Assembly: GCF_045679555.1 (NCBI RefSeq)
Contig: NC_092122.1
Span: forward strand, 16,717,565 to 16,781,564
Reading direction: 5' to 3'
Origin: Salvelinus alpinus
Lineage: Eukaryota; Chordata; Actinopteri; Salmoniformes; Salmonidae
Length of the DNA: 64,000 nt
A model generated the notes under the pieces. The model was not told the DNA's origin. It worked only from the letters and a program-made list of their open reading frames with translations, and did no database searches. Positions 12,670-24,735 of the stretch are shown here, one piece after another (positions within the stretch are counted from its first letter, which is position 1; every line of letters begins with the position of its first letter). Both the position numbers and the translations under genes were made by a program.

Positions 12670-12682
12670 AAAAGGCTAGATG

Positions 12683-14065
12683 GTGCCATCACCATTATTG
12701 CTTACATATATACGGCTCCTTCGGATCTGTAAACACAGAAGGGATGGGGGCTAGGGGTTCAGGTCAAACATGTATGTCCCATACATACAACTTTTATGAG
12801 GGCCTGATTACACAATTGAGTTAGAGTTCTCTGCACGAGACAACACAGCCTTAAAAACGGTCACAGATTTTAGTCCATCAGATTCCTTCTTCAGATACTT
12901 CAAATCACTAGGTTCCATCCTGATACTACATGTCTGTACAAGTCACATTTAGCTGTGGTATAACATTATACTGTGATCACGTAATACTCACAACACAGTT
13001 CGTAAAAAAAAAACAACAACCATAAAAACATGGATCTCTGGGCTTTGTCTATAAACATGTAGGTTTGGTACAGTGACCATTCAATTTGACGTGCCAAGTC
13101 ACATTTGGATGCCAGTTACCTTGTCATCGGTGGGAATGGGAACCTACAGTAGTTAAATGTGTCCCCTAGAGAACTGTCAGTGGGGGGGGGATCTCGGCAA
13201 TCAATTCCTGTCCACTCCATCACCTCAAAGTACGTGAACACACTTTTTAAAGCTTTATTCCATTACAGCCTAACGCTAAGATAAAATGAAGTGTTTTCTT
13301 TCTAAAAATGGTGTCTGCAAGATATAGCAGGTCTCTTGCACTGTTTCGAGATCATTCATGGATAAAAAAGCCTACTCATCTGACATGCATATATACTTAA
13401 ATGAACATACAACATCAAGACAATGAAATGTAGGTCTTCTAAATGAATGTCAATATCCAAGTTAGTTCAATATATTAATACCAGCAGTAACATATCAGTC
13501 CCTTCCTCACCTTGAAAAACTCTATTCACAGTCACACCTGCAAAAATAACCGAGAACAACAATAGTATATAGGTCATGGGAGGCTTGGGGCTAGAGCTGG
13601 CTAGTTCCCAGACACTGATCAGGGTCGACTGACATCTTTGTCTGAATGCATCCATTCAACCTGCATATAATACATTAAGAATACATTTACAGTGTTCGCC
13701 CTGTTATGATCATTCATAATAGCGCATGGCACCTTATGACAGACTAGGAACCTGCAAGTAAGCATTTGGATGGACAGTGTATACCACGTGTATCCTCTAA
13801 TAACATTAAATTATAGATCCATGAATGCCTACATAAAGCATTTCACACAGGTGTTTCACAGAATGTATTTTGTTTTGAACTATTTCTTTATCTGCAGGTT
13901 CATATGTATAAAACTTTGACATAAAGACACCAACTACTGTTTCCATATCTATCCACACAGTAGGTATAACATTAAAAAGCAGTCTGATCACTGTTATGCA
14001 TTTTGAGAACCATGTTACAAACAGTCCATTTTGCATGGTGGGGCTTGAAGGACACACCCTGAAGG
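12683..14065 (-). other. Non-coding stretch, probably AMIGO-family 3' UTR in part
   Basis: It lies directly downstream of the minus-strand AMIGO-family stop codon. The minus strand has AATAAA (plus strand TTTATT) at 13,254-13,259, about 810 bases past the stop, in the context GGAATAAAGC. I saw no other gene. The UTR extent is inferred. Confidence 0.4.
13254..13259 (-). promoter_or_regulatory. Candidate poly(A) signal of the AMIGO-family gene
   Basis: A canonical AATAAA on the minus strand, downstream of the stop at 14,066. No transcript evidence is available, and other signals may be used. Confidence 0.35.
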
Positions 14066-15637
14066 CTACGCAACGTGTTCTTCAATGACCTGCTCCAAGG
14101 CCCTGCTTCCATTCTTCAAAATGCCCTCTGTGGCTGCAGCGTCCATTACTGGGTGCTTGGCGCTGCATTTGTGGGGGTGCTCGCCCCCCGTTTCGAGGAA
14201 GGCCACCCTCTTTCCACCGGTGACCCTTCTGTCTGCGAGCTCCGCCTCCCTGGGATCTGCACAGAGGAGCATGGCACGCCCGCCGCACCCACCAACGCCC
14301 CCGGCCTTTCCACCATGGCAATGGCAGGGAGTGAGGTACAGGTAGAGGAGCACCAGGACAATGCTGACCACACAGGACGCCAGCGTGGTAAAGGCCGTGT
14401 TAAAATGCTCCCCGCCGCTGCTACGTTCCTCCCCGCTCTTGCCCAGTCCGCTGGGGTTACCTACGGAGACGGTGACCTCCAAAGTCTCGTTGGAGCTCCG
14501 GTGTCGCCCGCGGACTGCAACGCATGAGTAAGTCCCTGAATCCTCCCGGAGAGCCCCTCGGATCTCCAGGGTACCGTTGGTGAGGACCGTGAGGCGGCTG
14601 CTCTGACCGTTTGTTATGCCCAGTGCCGGGGATCCATCGCCCGGGGTCACCCAGAACACCATCAACCCTTCCCGGAGGGGGAGAGAAACACCAGGGCACG
14701 GCACCATAAGCCAATCGCCAGGCTCTGCCTGGTAAGACACTTCTACAGTTCCATGGAACCCACCCTGAGGGCTAGCAGAACAATTCAGCCACTCCTCCTG
14801 ACCCAGGCTGCATGGATACTCCTCCCTGAAGTCTAGTAAGGGACGGTACTGCCTCCTCTCCCAGTACTCCAGCATGGCGCGCAGGGCACAGTCGCACACC
14901 AACGGGTTCCCCTGCAAATAGATGCCACCCTGCTGCCAGGTGGCCAGAGAGAGTAGGCTCTGCACGGGCACCTGCCTCACCATGTTCATCGACAAATCCA
15001 GGAAACGCAGACGTGGCAGAGCCACATTTCGCTGGTAGAGCTCCAGGGGGAAGGCAGCCAGTCTGTTCCCGCCCAGATACAGCCTTTCCAGGCTGCTCAG
15101 CCCCTGGAAGGCTCCCGCCATGGTCTGACTGATGCGGTTTCCAAACAGAAGCAGCACTTCCAGTTCCCCGAGCCCATGGAAGGCAGATGCGTTGAGCCGA
15201 GACAGCCCATTGGACGAGAGGTCCAGGTGGCGAAGATGAGGGGTGGGGGCGAAGGCGTCCGGTGCCAGATGGGTAATGGCGTTTTGACTGAGGACCAGCG
15301 TGGTCAGCCTGTCCAGACACCGGTCTGGCCAATTCAAAAGCAGAGCAGAGAGGACATTGTGGCTGAAGTCCAATCGGGTGACATAGCCTGGGAGGTCAGG
15401 GGGAACGGTTGACAGATTGCGACCACTGCAGGAGACGATGTCGCTGGCACACAGGCAGGGTGGTGGGCAGGCGGCCGTGAACGTCATACGGGACAGACAC
15501 ATGGACAGGAGGAATGCCAAGGTAACCCTAAAGCCATGTAAGTGCCCGTCAATGGACACACACAGCGGTTGTGGCACAACGGGACACATTCTACTGTTTG
15601 ATGGCTGAGTCTCAGCTTGTTGTTGAAGAAGTTGCAA
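14066..15637 (-). CDS. AMIGO-family LRR/Ig transmembrane adhesion protein
   Basis: This single-exon frame of 523 codons reads as an amphoterin-induced (AMIGO) family protein, a neuronal type I surface protein that mediates homophilic adhesion. A hydrophobic segment at about residues 35-50 precedes the cysteine-rich LRR N-cap (CPPPCLCASDIVSC, 57-70). About six leucine-rich repeats run from 85 to 240, for example LRHLDLSSNGLSRLNASAF. The LRR C-cap starts at NPLVCDC (244-250). One Ig domain spans about 300-392, with Cys 314 and the DSGTYSC motif (366-372). HFNTAFTTLASCVVSIVLVL (411-430) is the family's juxtamembrane and transmembrane signature. The tail of about 85 residues keeps a RVAFLE motif but lacks the FSDTPIVV-type end I recall for AMIGO1. 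Met17 is an alternative start. AMIGO coding regions are usually one exon, as here. I cannot decide between AMIGO1, 2 and 3. Confidence 0.93.
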   Translation of the reverse strand: MQLLQQQAETQPSNSRMCPVVPQPLCVSIDGHLHGFRVTLAFLLSMCLSRMTFTAACPPPCLCASDIVSCSGRNLSTVPPDLPGYVTRLDFSHNVLSALLLNWPDRCLDRLTTLVLSQNAITHLAPDAFAPTPHLRHLDLSSNGLSRLNASAFHGLGELEVLLLFGNRISQTMAGAFQGLSSLERLYLGGNRLAAFPLELYQRNVALPRLRFLDLSMNMVRQVPVQSLLSLATWQQGGIYLQGNPLVCDCALRAMLEYWERRQYRPLLDFREEYPCSLGQEEWLNCSASPQGGFHGTVEVSYQAEPGDWLMVPCPGVSLPLREGLMVFWVTPGDGSPALGITNGQSSRLTVLTNGTLEIRGALREDSGTYSCVAVRGRHRSSNETLEVTVSVGNPSGLGKSGEERSSGGEHFNTAFTTLASCVVSIVLVLLYLYLTPCHCHGGKAGGVGGCGGRAMLLCADPREAELADRRVTGGKRVAFLETGGEHPHKCSAKHPVMDAAATEGILKNGSRALEQVIEEHVA

Positions 15638-16865
15638 ACATCTTATGAGCCACTCTTAAGCGTCCCATTCAAAAAGAGCTGAGAGAGAGAGCGAGAGACA
15701 CACAGAGAGGGAGAGATGGGTATTGGCATCCGATAATGTCATATGACAGTGATTAACTTGTTTTCTCTGCAAAATAACCTTAATGCTACAGTCCTTAATT
15801 AAAACAATAAAAGCGGCCATCCCACCTCTGTTTTGGTAAAAAACTGAGGGATGGACATGGAGAAATGTAACCACTCTCAAATTCATAGACAGAGCTGTGG
15901 ATGTAAGGACTGGTGATCCATTTAATTAGAATTATAGTTTTAACCATGTTTTGAGGCTTTACAGTGTTTGTTTACATTGTTTACAAACATTGGAGTAAAA
16001 TATGTTTACATTTTGGGTTCTGATGGGGTTAGACAGTTGAACTAAACTCATGAGGGATTAGCTATTAAATTTGATAACCATCTGGTTTATGCTCGTTAAG
16101 AAGGCAATTTACAGTAGAATAGTACTAGTGAAACTGTTATTTTACCAGCTGAAAATTAGGCTATAAGGGAATAGATTGAGTCTCATAGAAAATACTCCCA
16201 GAGTGCTGCAGAACAAAAGAAAAGGTCCAAGCAATAGAAAGTTTAACATAACCACTTACATTTCCAAACGATGAAGATCCTCACAATAATGCGTCATCCT
16301 TTTTTCGTATTGTGACCATAACCAATGAACGTATTTCGCTCTCCTCTGGAACTGTTTTCATCTCACACAAGATGCCTAGGCTATATTCCGTTATAAGAAA
16401 AAAATGGAACCTATACTTCATACAATAAAATACACTTTCTAGTGTATTGTCATCTCCAAACAGACTCCAAAAGCGTTCAAATGAAAGCTGAGCTTTCAGG
16501 ACTCAGGAAGCGTGTTGTTCAGTTCACCTTTTGTGGGAGCGGTTGCTCACAAAATAAATATGGCACATCGATAGTAGGCTTAGGCTATTAAACCAATTAG
16601 GCGACTTGTTTTCTCGCGTCCCCGACAAATTAAACCGTTGCTTGGATGCCACGGTGTGTCTTAGTAGGTTACGCTATTGCGCAGCATCAGTTGGTCTACA
16701 ACCCTCAATTGATTTTATATATATACAACATGTGTAAACACAGAATTTGCAAATGAACATGTTTCATTTACAAATAAAACAATTGATACTGTAGGCTGAT
16801 AGATGGACCTATTATTGATAATCAGGCTGCAACAATTGCATAATAATATTGGCATTGGCGTCATT
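15638..16865. other. Upstream region of the AMIGO-family gene, no second gene seen
   Basis: Immediately 5' of the AMIGO-family frame on the minus strand there is a short GA-rich tract (15,672-15,720), then AT-rich sequence. A separate upstream non-coding exon and promoter are likely, but I cannot place them. Confidence 0.4.
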
Positions 16866-17678
16866 GACTGAAATGTATACAAATATAAACGCAACATGTA
16901 AAGTGTTGGTTACATTTTTCATGAGCTGAAATAAAAGATCCCCAAAATGTTCCATTATGTACAAAAAGCTTATTTCTTTCAAATTTTGCGCACCAATTTG
17001 TTTACATCCCTGAAAGTGAGCCTTTCTCATTTGCCAAGTTAATCCATCCACCTGACAGGTGTGGCATATCAAGAAGCTGATTAAACAGCATGATCATTAA
17101 ACAGGTGCACCTTGTGCTGGGGACAGTAAAAGGCCACTAAAATGTTTTGCCACACAACACAATGCCACAGATGTCTCAAGTTGAGGGAGCGTGCAATTGG
17201 CATGCTGACTGTAGGAATGTCCAACAGAGCTGTTGCCAGAGAATTGGATGTTCATTTCTCTACCATAAGACGCCGCCGTCATTTTAGAGAATTTGGCAGT
17301 ACATCCAACCGGCCTCACAACTGCAGACCACGTATAACCACACCACTTACACATTCAGCTTCTTCATCTGTAGGATTGTCTATGGGGAGGGGGTGGGTGC
17401 TGAGGAGTATTTCTGTCTGTAATTATAGCCCTTTTGTGGGGAAAAACTCATTCTGATTGGCTGCGCCTGGCTTTCCTGTGGGTGAACATGGATCCCAAGT
17501 GGGTGGGCCTATGACCTCCCAGGGCCACCCATGGCTGTGCCCCTGCCCAGTTATGTGAAATCCATAGATTAGGGCCTAATGAATTTATTTCAATTGATTA
17601 ATTTCATTTCATTCCATGAACTGTAACTCAGTAAAATCTTTGAAATTGCTGCATGTTGCGTTTATATTTTTGGTCAAT
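16866..17678 (+). mobile_element. Decayed Tc1-like element
   Basis: The left end has CAAATATAAACGCAACATG and the right end, read inverted, has TTGACCAAAAATATAAACGC continuing AACATG, forming terminal inverted repeats with a diverged left tip. The frame at 17,142-17,456 has a helix-turn-helix-like N-terminal stretch (MLTVGMSNRAVARELDVHFS) typical of Tc1 transposases, but no catalytic part survives. At about 0.8 kb it is internally deleted. Confidence 0.75.
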
Positions 17679-19190
17679 ATAGATAATCTTCTCCCGGGGT
17701 AGGTTAGCCTATGACATAGGGTTTCACACAAGTGTGTTAAAATCCATTTAATCAGTTTTATTTAGACACTCTTTAGTAAGTAATACTGAAAAGCTAAGTC
17801 TATTTGTCTTATTTGAATGATTTAAATAAAATATGGGGGAGAAATGGTGTTGGACATCCTTTTTAACTCACCTGCACATTCATTTTCTTTGTTCTTTCTT
17901 TGTTGCTCCTTTTACATACAATCCATTATGTACCATTACACTAAATATAATTTGAATAATGCAAGATCTTAAATCCCAGCAGTCTTTAAAATGACATTCA
18001 GGAGCAAAAGGTTTTCAATAGTTGTTTTTAATTCATTAAAAAAAGATTAATTGGAATATAATATTGGAATGGAATATAAATAATAACATTAAATAACATT
18101 GGAATATAACATTTAATAACTAACTTAACTAATTAACTCAGTGTAACGATGTGGCAACTCTCTTATGTTCTGATATTGCACAATTCTAATGTGTACATGT
18201 AGGTCACAAATAAAGCTATCCCTAGTAAAATTGGAGCACAACTCATGAGCCCACCTCCTGCACTGCTCGCACCTAATCCAGTGCCCACCTGTGACTGAAA
18301 ACAGGGGGAGAGATGCCAATTGAATATCTCTCTCTTAAAAATGTAGATAGCTATCTAGCTATATGACATAAAATGCTGTGTAAAATAGCTAAAAGGCTAT
18401 AAAGTTGCATTAACTGTAAAGTTGCATTATCAGTCACCAGCGGAAACATTTAGAACTGACATTAAGTTGTTCTCTTTTTTTATGTATTTTACCTCAGACG
18501 ATCTGGTAGTAAGGTTGCTAGCTAGAACTCCTAGTAGCTTATGCTAATTAGCGAGCTGACTAGCATTTAATGCTAGTGAAGTTGCTAGCTAGCAAGTTAG
18601 CATAAACTAGCGCTAACTGGGCTAGCCATTGTCTAAATGAGCCACAGGGGTCGGTTACCCCCTAGTAGGGGGGAGAGTTGCCCCAACACACTCATCTTAC
18701 ATACTCAAAAATTATCAACACGCTTCTCTCTAAGCAAGTTGGTTATTTATCTTAAGGCTTTCCTACTTGTATATTTAACAAAAATATATAGATCTAACTT
18801 CATTGGAATATATCTACAACTTTTTTGAAATGTCCAAAAATGACCACAAAATCGTTTTGTTGAAATATCTCCAAAAGTTGTATTGACATGGAGGACATTT
18901 TTTGCAAGAACAATGACAGCCAGGGAAAATGTTCGAAAAATAATTTGGTGACATCTTGTGGTCTTTATGTGAATTAAGTGCTTGCGCAGTTACCCCAGGG
19001 GGCTACTAACCCAGGGGGCTACTACTACCATATTTACAATTATTGTTGCTAAAGGCTAATCAAATGTCATCATACAAGTCTAATCAAGAAATGTAGGCTA
19101 TGAAATCATTACAGAAATCACTACAGATATTGATCAAATCCATAATCAGTAAGTGCAATCGAAGGTTTTTTCTTGAATTATGTAGGCACA
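17679..19190 (-). other. Decayed transposon-like stretch with PHD-like remnant
   Basis: No intact gene. The minus strand at 18,125-18,319 has GGHWIRCEQCRRWAHELCSN followed by FTRDSFICDLH, whose Cys/His spacing resembles a PHD-type zinc finger. The plus strand around 18,640-18,680 and 18,985-19,020 has clustered GTTACCCC / GGGGGAGAGTTGCCCC words of the kind seen at the ends of some fish DNA transposons. GCTAGC-rich simple sequence lies at 18,520-18,630. I read it as an old DNA transposon relic. Confidence 0.35.
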
Positions 19191-19388
19191 TCCCACTGGA
19201 CACAAACAGTTCAACATCTAGTTTTGATTTATATTTGGTTGAGTTGTGAATTCAACAACAACAAAAAATTCACCATGTCATTGGATTTAGGTTAAAAGTT
19301 GGGCGAAAACACCCCGATATACCCTTATGTTGATGACTTTTGGAAAATCCAATCAGTATTCCACTCAACCAGTTTTTGCCCAGTGGGA
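19191..19388. mobile_element. 198-bp MITE
   Basis: The left end is TCCCACTGGACACAAACAGT and the right end, read inverted, is TCCCACTGGGCAAAAACTGG. The shared TCCCACTGG tips and lack of coding capacity suggest a small TIR element. I did not find a convincing target duplication. Confidence 0.6.
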
Positions 19389-19477
19389 TGGTTCTTTGGC
19401 CAAACATGTTATTCATTGAAAGGATCCTGTGTTGACACAATTAGGTGGCCTATCCCATATCTCTCAAGTCTCCACTT

Positions 19478-19660
19478 TTTCAACCTTTGTTTAACTAGGC
19501 AAGACAGTTAAGAACAAATTCTTATTTACAATGACAGGCTAGGAACGACCTTGTTCAGGTGCAGAACGACAGATTTTTACCTTGTCAGCTCGGGGATTCG
19601 ATCTAGCAACCTTTTGGTTACTTGCCCAACGCTCTAACCACTAGGCTACCTGCCGCCCCA
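19478..19660 (-). repeat. tRNA-derived SINE, minus orientation
   Basis: Read inverted, it begins GGGGCGGCAGGTAGCCTAGT, has the B-box-like GATCGAATCCCCGAG, and ends with the common tail CTTAACTGTCTTGCCTAGTT. It is an HpaI-like head joined to a different 3' tail. Confidence 0.75.
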
Positions 19661-20032
19661 CTTATAAGGCCAATCCGCTGTTGAAACAATAACAAAGCGT
19701 CAACCCTGCCTCTGTTTTGGTAAAAAGCTGAGGTTTGAGCCTGGAGAAATTTAACCATTCAAATTCATAGACAGAGGACTGACCATACGTTACATCAAAG
19801 GTGTTGTTTTAATCATTAATGCCATGATTTAACTATGTTTTGAGGCTATACAGTGTTGAGGCGATACATTTACAATGTTTACAATCATTGTAGTAAAACC
19901 AGCTTATATTTTGGGTTCAGATGGGGTGAGACAGCTGAACTAAGCTCAGGAGGCATTAAGTTATATTCTTCAAGAATGGGTATATATAATTAATTTATGA
20001 GTCCAAAAAAAGATGCAGCAACTGCAGTTTGC

Positions 20033-20188
20033 CCCTCGTTCTACCCCTGAGCAAGGCAGTTAACCCAGTGTTCCCGGGCGACGATGACGTGGATGTCGAT
20101 TAAGGCAGCCCCCCGGACCTCTCTGATTCAGAGGTTGGGCTAAATGCGGAAGACACATTTCAGCTGAATGCATTCAGTTGTACAACTG
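20033..20188 (+). repeat. SINE-like repeat fragment
   Basis: The words CCTGAGCAAGGCAGTTAACC and CCCCGGACCTCTCTGATTCA followed by GAGGTTGGG have the look of a salmonid SINE body, but the tRNA-like head is missing. The family is not determined. Confidence 0.45.
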
Positions 20189-20919
20189 ACAGTGGCCTAT
20201 TTAAATCGGAATAGAGAGTAGCATGCTTATGGAAATCAGCATATGTCTTCTACCACAGTCTTTAGTGGAGAAGAATTTCAACAGACATCCACTGTAACAA
20301 ACTGGTGCATTGAACTGTATTTAGCACCTGGAAAATGGAACAATAGATTGATTGTATAAGAAGATAATTATAGGCCTACAGTATATATTAATACAAAATA
20401 ATCAACACTTGTCTACTTTGGATAAAACATAATATATTTCATAATTGAATATGAGGTACTCTTATTGTCACAACAAAGGACATACTGTATGCCATGTCTA
20501 TTGAACAGCAGTGATTAGGCCTATCTGGCAATGTTTCAAGTCTTTTGGGACAATCGAAAGACCATGGAGCTTTAAATTCAGCCCATACCCCTGACTCATG
20601 TACCTCATTTCCTGTGACTGTGCTTCGAAAAGGTCCTTGCTGACATGACCAATGCCTGGTGGTGTTATATTGATGTTATATGCCTCCCTCAGGGTAGTGT
20701 TACCCACATATCCTATTAGGAATAACATTATATTAACAAATTCAGTGCATGGTAAAAATCTAACTTTGAAGGGTGTGATCAGCATAACCAATATGAAACA
20801 CTTCTCACCCACCTAACAGCTTTTAGCATTGAATATAAAATATCTGCTTAGCTTGAATGATACAACCCATCCTACACAGATTCCCTCCCTAAATAGGACA
20901 TGCTGTGAACCGTTGTAGG

Positions 20920-22233
20920 CAGTGGTGTAGTGGTGCCTGGAGAAGTAGATATACTCTAACTGTGAAAGAAATAAAAATCCAAATGGCCCACCCGGCAACG
21001 GAAAGGCGCCCTGTGTGAAAACTTCTATGAGAAACAGTGACATACACTCTGGATGACCTAAAATGCTAAAAATAAAAATAAATAATTGGAAGTTCTAAGT
21101 CACACTTGTCAAACTCATTCCACGGAGGACCGAGTGTCTGTGGGTTTTCGCTCCACCCTTGTACTTGATTGATGAATTAAGGTCACTAATTACAATAGTA
21201 AGGAACTCCCCTCACCTGGTTGTCTAGGTCTTAATTTAAAGGAAAAAACTAAAACCTGCAGACACTTGGCCCTCCTTGGAATGAGTTTAAACCTCCTCTT
21301 CTAAGTCCACAACAACAATGCTTAAACCACATCAGGAGACCAAAGAAATTGTTTTTTGATTGTAGTTACCCTTTTATTCAAGTGTGCAAGCACATAGCAC
21401 TGTTGTTCGGTTAGCGGTGCTTCTATAGCACCTGAGATGGAGTTTTCAAAACAAATGGCCACTGGATTGATGCAAATAATCATGATATCATTCAGCCAGG
21501 TAGGCTACTTTGTAGCTGGTTAACATTTAATTGTTCTATTGGTTTTCTTTAAACTTTCTTCCATTGTCTTGCAACCAAAGGCATAATCCTAGTCATATTA
21601 GCAACCCATGATGTTGCATCTTTAGATCTCCCCTCTTTTAAAATGTCTAACGGATATTTAGATCTCTGTCCATGAAACTGCTCGCATATGCGGTGGGCAT
21701 TTCAGAACAATGTTTTCCCGCAAATTGCATTTTGGAACAAGTAGGCCTCCCACCATGTAGCCTCTGCAGACTCACCAACAACTGGATGTTCAGTTTTGAG
21801 GGAAATAGAGCATGTGATGCAAAGTTTGGATGTTAACAAGGTGACGCTCCAGCTTAACTCCTCCTCCGCATGAACTGGATTGGTTGAACAGTGCAGAAGA
21901 GAACCTCCCCCGATAGCTTTTTCCCTTCTCGTCAAGAGCAGTATGTAGGGGATCTAGTTTTAGGCGTTTCTTTTACACCTGCTACATTAGGTTAAACTCC
22001 GTGTGCACATTGGTGCGCTTAAAATGTGAAGAAATAATTGTTTATCAACATTTTAAGATAAAATGGTCTGTTCCATCAGCATTATTATTTTATACAGCAT
22101 ATACTGTACCTCCACTACACTAGGCCTACTTTGATATGCATCGTGGGGATTCAAAAGTGAGTATACGTAATGCCCACTGAAAAATAAGTGGGTATAGGGG
22201 GTATACCTGCGTATACCCTCCACTACACCACTG
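20920..22233. mobile_element. hAT-like element, 1.3 kb, carrying a nested MITE
   Basis: The left end is CAGTGGTGTAGTGGTGCCTG. The right end, read inverted, is CAGTGGTGTAGTGGAGGGTA. Flanking 8-mers GTTGTAGG and ACTGTAGG match at 6 of 8, as for an old hAT duplication. No transposase is recognisable. A second element lies inside at 21,102-21,298. Confidence 0.7.
21102..21298. mobile_element. Nested 197-bp MITE with TTCTAAGTC duplication
   Basis: TTCTAAGTC stands directly before (21,093-21,101) and after (21,299-21,307) the unit. The ends carry inverted AAACTCATTCC / GGAATGAGTTT words. It has no coding capacity. Confidence 0.8.
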
Positions 22234-23598
22234 ACTGTAGGTTGATTTTTACCGTAACAGCCAAGACAAAATCTCCCTGTGTGAAGTTATATCATATAGC
22301 TTTGTTCAATCCATCACATAGCCTTTAAATGTACAATTAACTTTGTAGCTTTCAATGCTTTCCATAATGATTGTCTTAACTTTTCAGAGGTTTTGGACAA
22401 TGTTACAAAGAGTTAAGGGTGAACTCCTTGCCCGCTGTAAACTTGAATGCAGCCTACATCCAAATCGCTGCTAGCTTGCCGGGCAATCAGATCAGATATT
22501 CATTTAGATCAATAGCAAAACAGGTCTTACTATATAGGTAAACTGGGAAACAGCATTTTTTATAGCAGGCCTCCATTTTGGATAAAGACAAGTTTGGTCA
22601 CAACACCCATTGCATGTGCACCGGCGCACCTGACACCGTTGTAGCGTCACAAGTGATGCTTTAGGAAGCAGTGACAATAGTACCTGATAAAACTACAGAG
22701 CAGCTTGAGTCCATTTAATTCCCGCACCCAAAGTGAATTCAATTTCATTAGCCATACGGGAATTGAATGGGAGGCCTACAGGGTAATCCAGACTTCCTCT
22801 ATAATCACTATGCACTTGTAATTATGAGCTTCCCATCCCGGACACCGTGACAGACACACTCTGCCTTAGGGACGGTTGTCATGGAAATCATCATCAAAGG
22901 GGATGGTCTCGAGAGCTCTGCAAAATGTCCAACCACCACGACACATTGAGGAGTGAATGACAGAAATGGGATGATTTACCCCAGACACCTGCTGCATTTA
23001 CAGTCTGGTCACACTGAGGGGCGTCTCACTAATCTGAACCTGTATAACTTATCTTTTGTCAGATATAACAGCTTTTTGGAAGCCTTGTTATTTCAGATGA
23101 AGTTTTACCTTTTGTTTTTCAGAAATTCAAAACTTTGGTGATGCTGACTGTACAAATATGATAGAATTTCAGGGAAATCCTAATTTTTGACTGGACAGGA
23201 CCTGATTCAAGAAATCTGTTTCTCAGTTGCCCAAAGAAAAATTATTTTTGCTGCCAAGAGGCATTCAGCGTTGGTTTCCACCTCACTCACTATCTTGGCA
23301 ACAATGAGTACTTGGGTTCATATACTTGTTATTACAAATGTCAACAAACTAAACAAAAGTCTTGGCACATGGACTCACCAACTCGGATGACTAGACTCTT
23401 ATGGATGACTCCTCAGGCTGGGTGAGCTCAATGCTCTGGCTGCAGTAGTGGGCCTTTAAAAACAAGTAACAATGGCATATGAAATGTTCTTCCTTCAGCA
23501 AATCCACAGAGTACGTACATGTACATGGAAAAGTCAATGAAGTGGAATTAGTTGTGAGGAGTTCCTCCAAAGGAACCGTACTAGCTATAGTAAAACAT
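22234..23598. other. Non-coding stretch, no gene recognised
   Basis: Only short frames are present. I see no domain, exon or RNA gene. Confidence 0.45.
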
Positions 23599-24735
23599 GG
23601 GTTTTCCATCAAGGCTCACATCAACACCATCATCCCAGACACCCTGAACCAACTCCAATTCGCATACTGCCCCAACAGATCTACAGATGACACAATCTTT
23701 ACTGCACTCCACACTGCCCTTTCCCACCTGGACAAGAGGAACACCTATGTGAGAATGCTGTTCATTGACTACAGCTCATCGTTCAACACCATAGTGCCCT
23801 ACAAGCTTGTCAATAAGCTAAGGACCCTGGGACTGAACACCCCCTCTGAAACTGGATCCTGGACTTCCTGACGGGCAGCCGCCACGTGGTGAGGGTAGGC
23901 AACAACACATTCGCTACGCTGAACCTCAACACGGAGGCCCCTCAGGGTTGTTCTTAGTTCCCTCCTGTACTCTCTGTTCACCAACAACTTTGTGGCCGCA
24001 CATGACTCCAACACCATCATTAAGTTTGCAGACGACACAACGGTGGAAGGCCTGATCACCGACTTTGATGAGACAGCCGATAGGGAGGAGGTCAGAGAAC
24101 TGGCAGTGTGGTGCCAGGACAACAACCTCTCCCTCAACGTCAGCAAGACAAAGGAGATGATCGTGGACTACAGGAAACGGAGGGCCCAGCACACCCCGTT
24201 CACATTGACGGGCTGTAGTGGAGCGGGTCGAGAGCTTCAAATTACTTGGTGTCCACATCACTAAGGATCGATCATGGTCCACATTCATGAAGAGGGCACG
24301 ACAACGCCTCTTCCCTCTCAAGAGGCTGAAAAGATTTGGCATGGGTCCGCAGATCCTCAAATTGTTCTACAGCTGCATCCCCAAGCCATAAGACTGCTAA
24401 ATAGTTAGTTATATAGTTAGCCAAATAGCTATCTATATATATTGACGCTTTTTGCAATAACTTTGACTCATTACATAAGCTGCTGCTAATGTTTATTATC
24501 TGTCACTTATTCTTAGTTATACTATATGTACATATCTACCTCAAATTACCTCGTACCCCTGTACATCGACTTGGTACTGGTGCTCTGTGTATATAGCCCA
24601 AGTTATTGTTACTCACTGTGTATTTATTATTAAGTGTTTTACTTTACTATTATTTCTCAAAATTTCTTTATCTCTGCATTGTTGGGAAGGGCCTGTAAGT
24701 AAGCATTTCACTGTTAGTTTACAAAGGATGTGGTG
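23599..24735 (+). pseudogene. LINE reverse-transcriptase fragment (L2/Rex1-like), broken
   Basis: Frame pieces at 23,599-23,871 and 23,992-24,264 read as non-LTR reverse transcriptase. [20 protein letters not shown] and [18 protein letters not shown] are RT palm motifs, and IKFADDTTVEGLI carries the catalytic F-A-D-D. The frame breaks near 23,860 and again near 23,960 and 24,220. The 3' part (24,400-24,735) looks like a LINE 3' UTR. Endonuclease and upstream regions are missing, as expected for a 5'-truncated copy. It cannot move by itself. Confidence 0.8.

Noticed and set aside
14075-14527. 150-codon plus-strand frame
   Set aside because: It is antisense to the AMIGO-family coding region, which has clear family motifs; the overlap frame is a by-product of GC-rich codons.
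23599-24735. Active LINE
   Set aside because: The reverse-transcriptase frame is broken at several points and the endonuclease region is missing.
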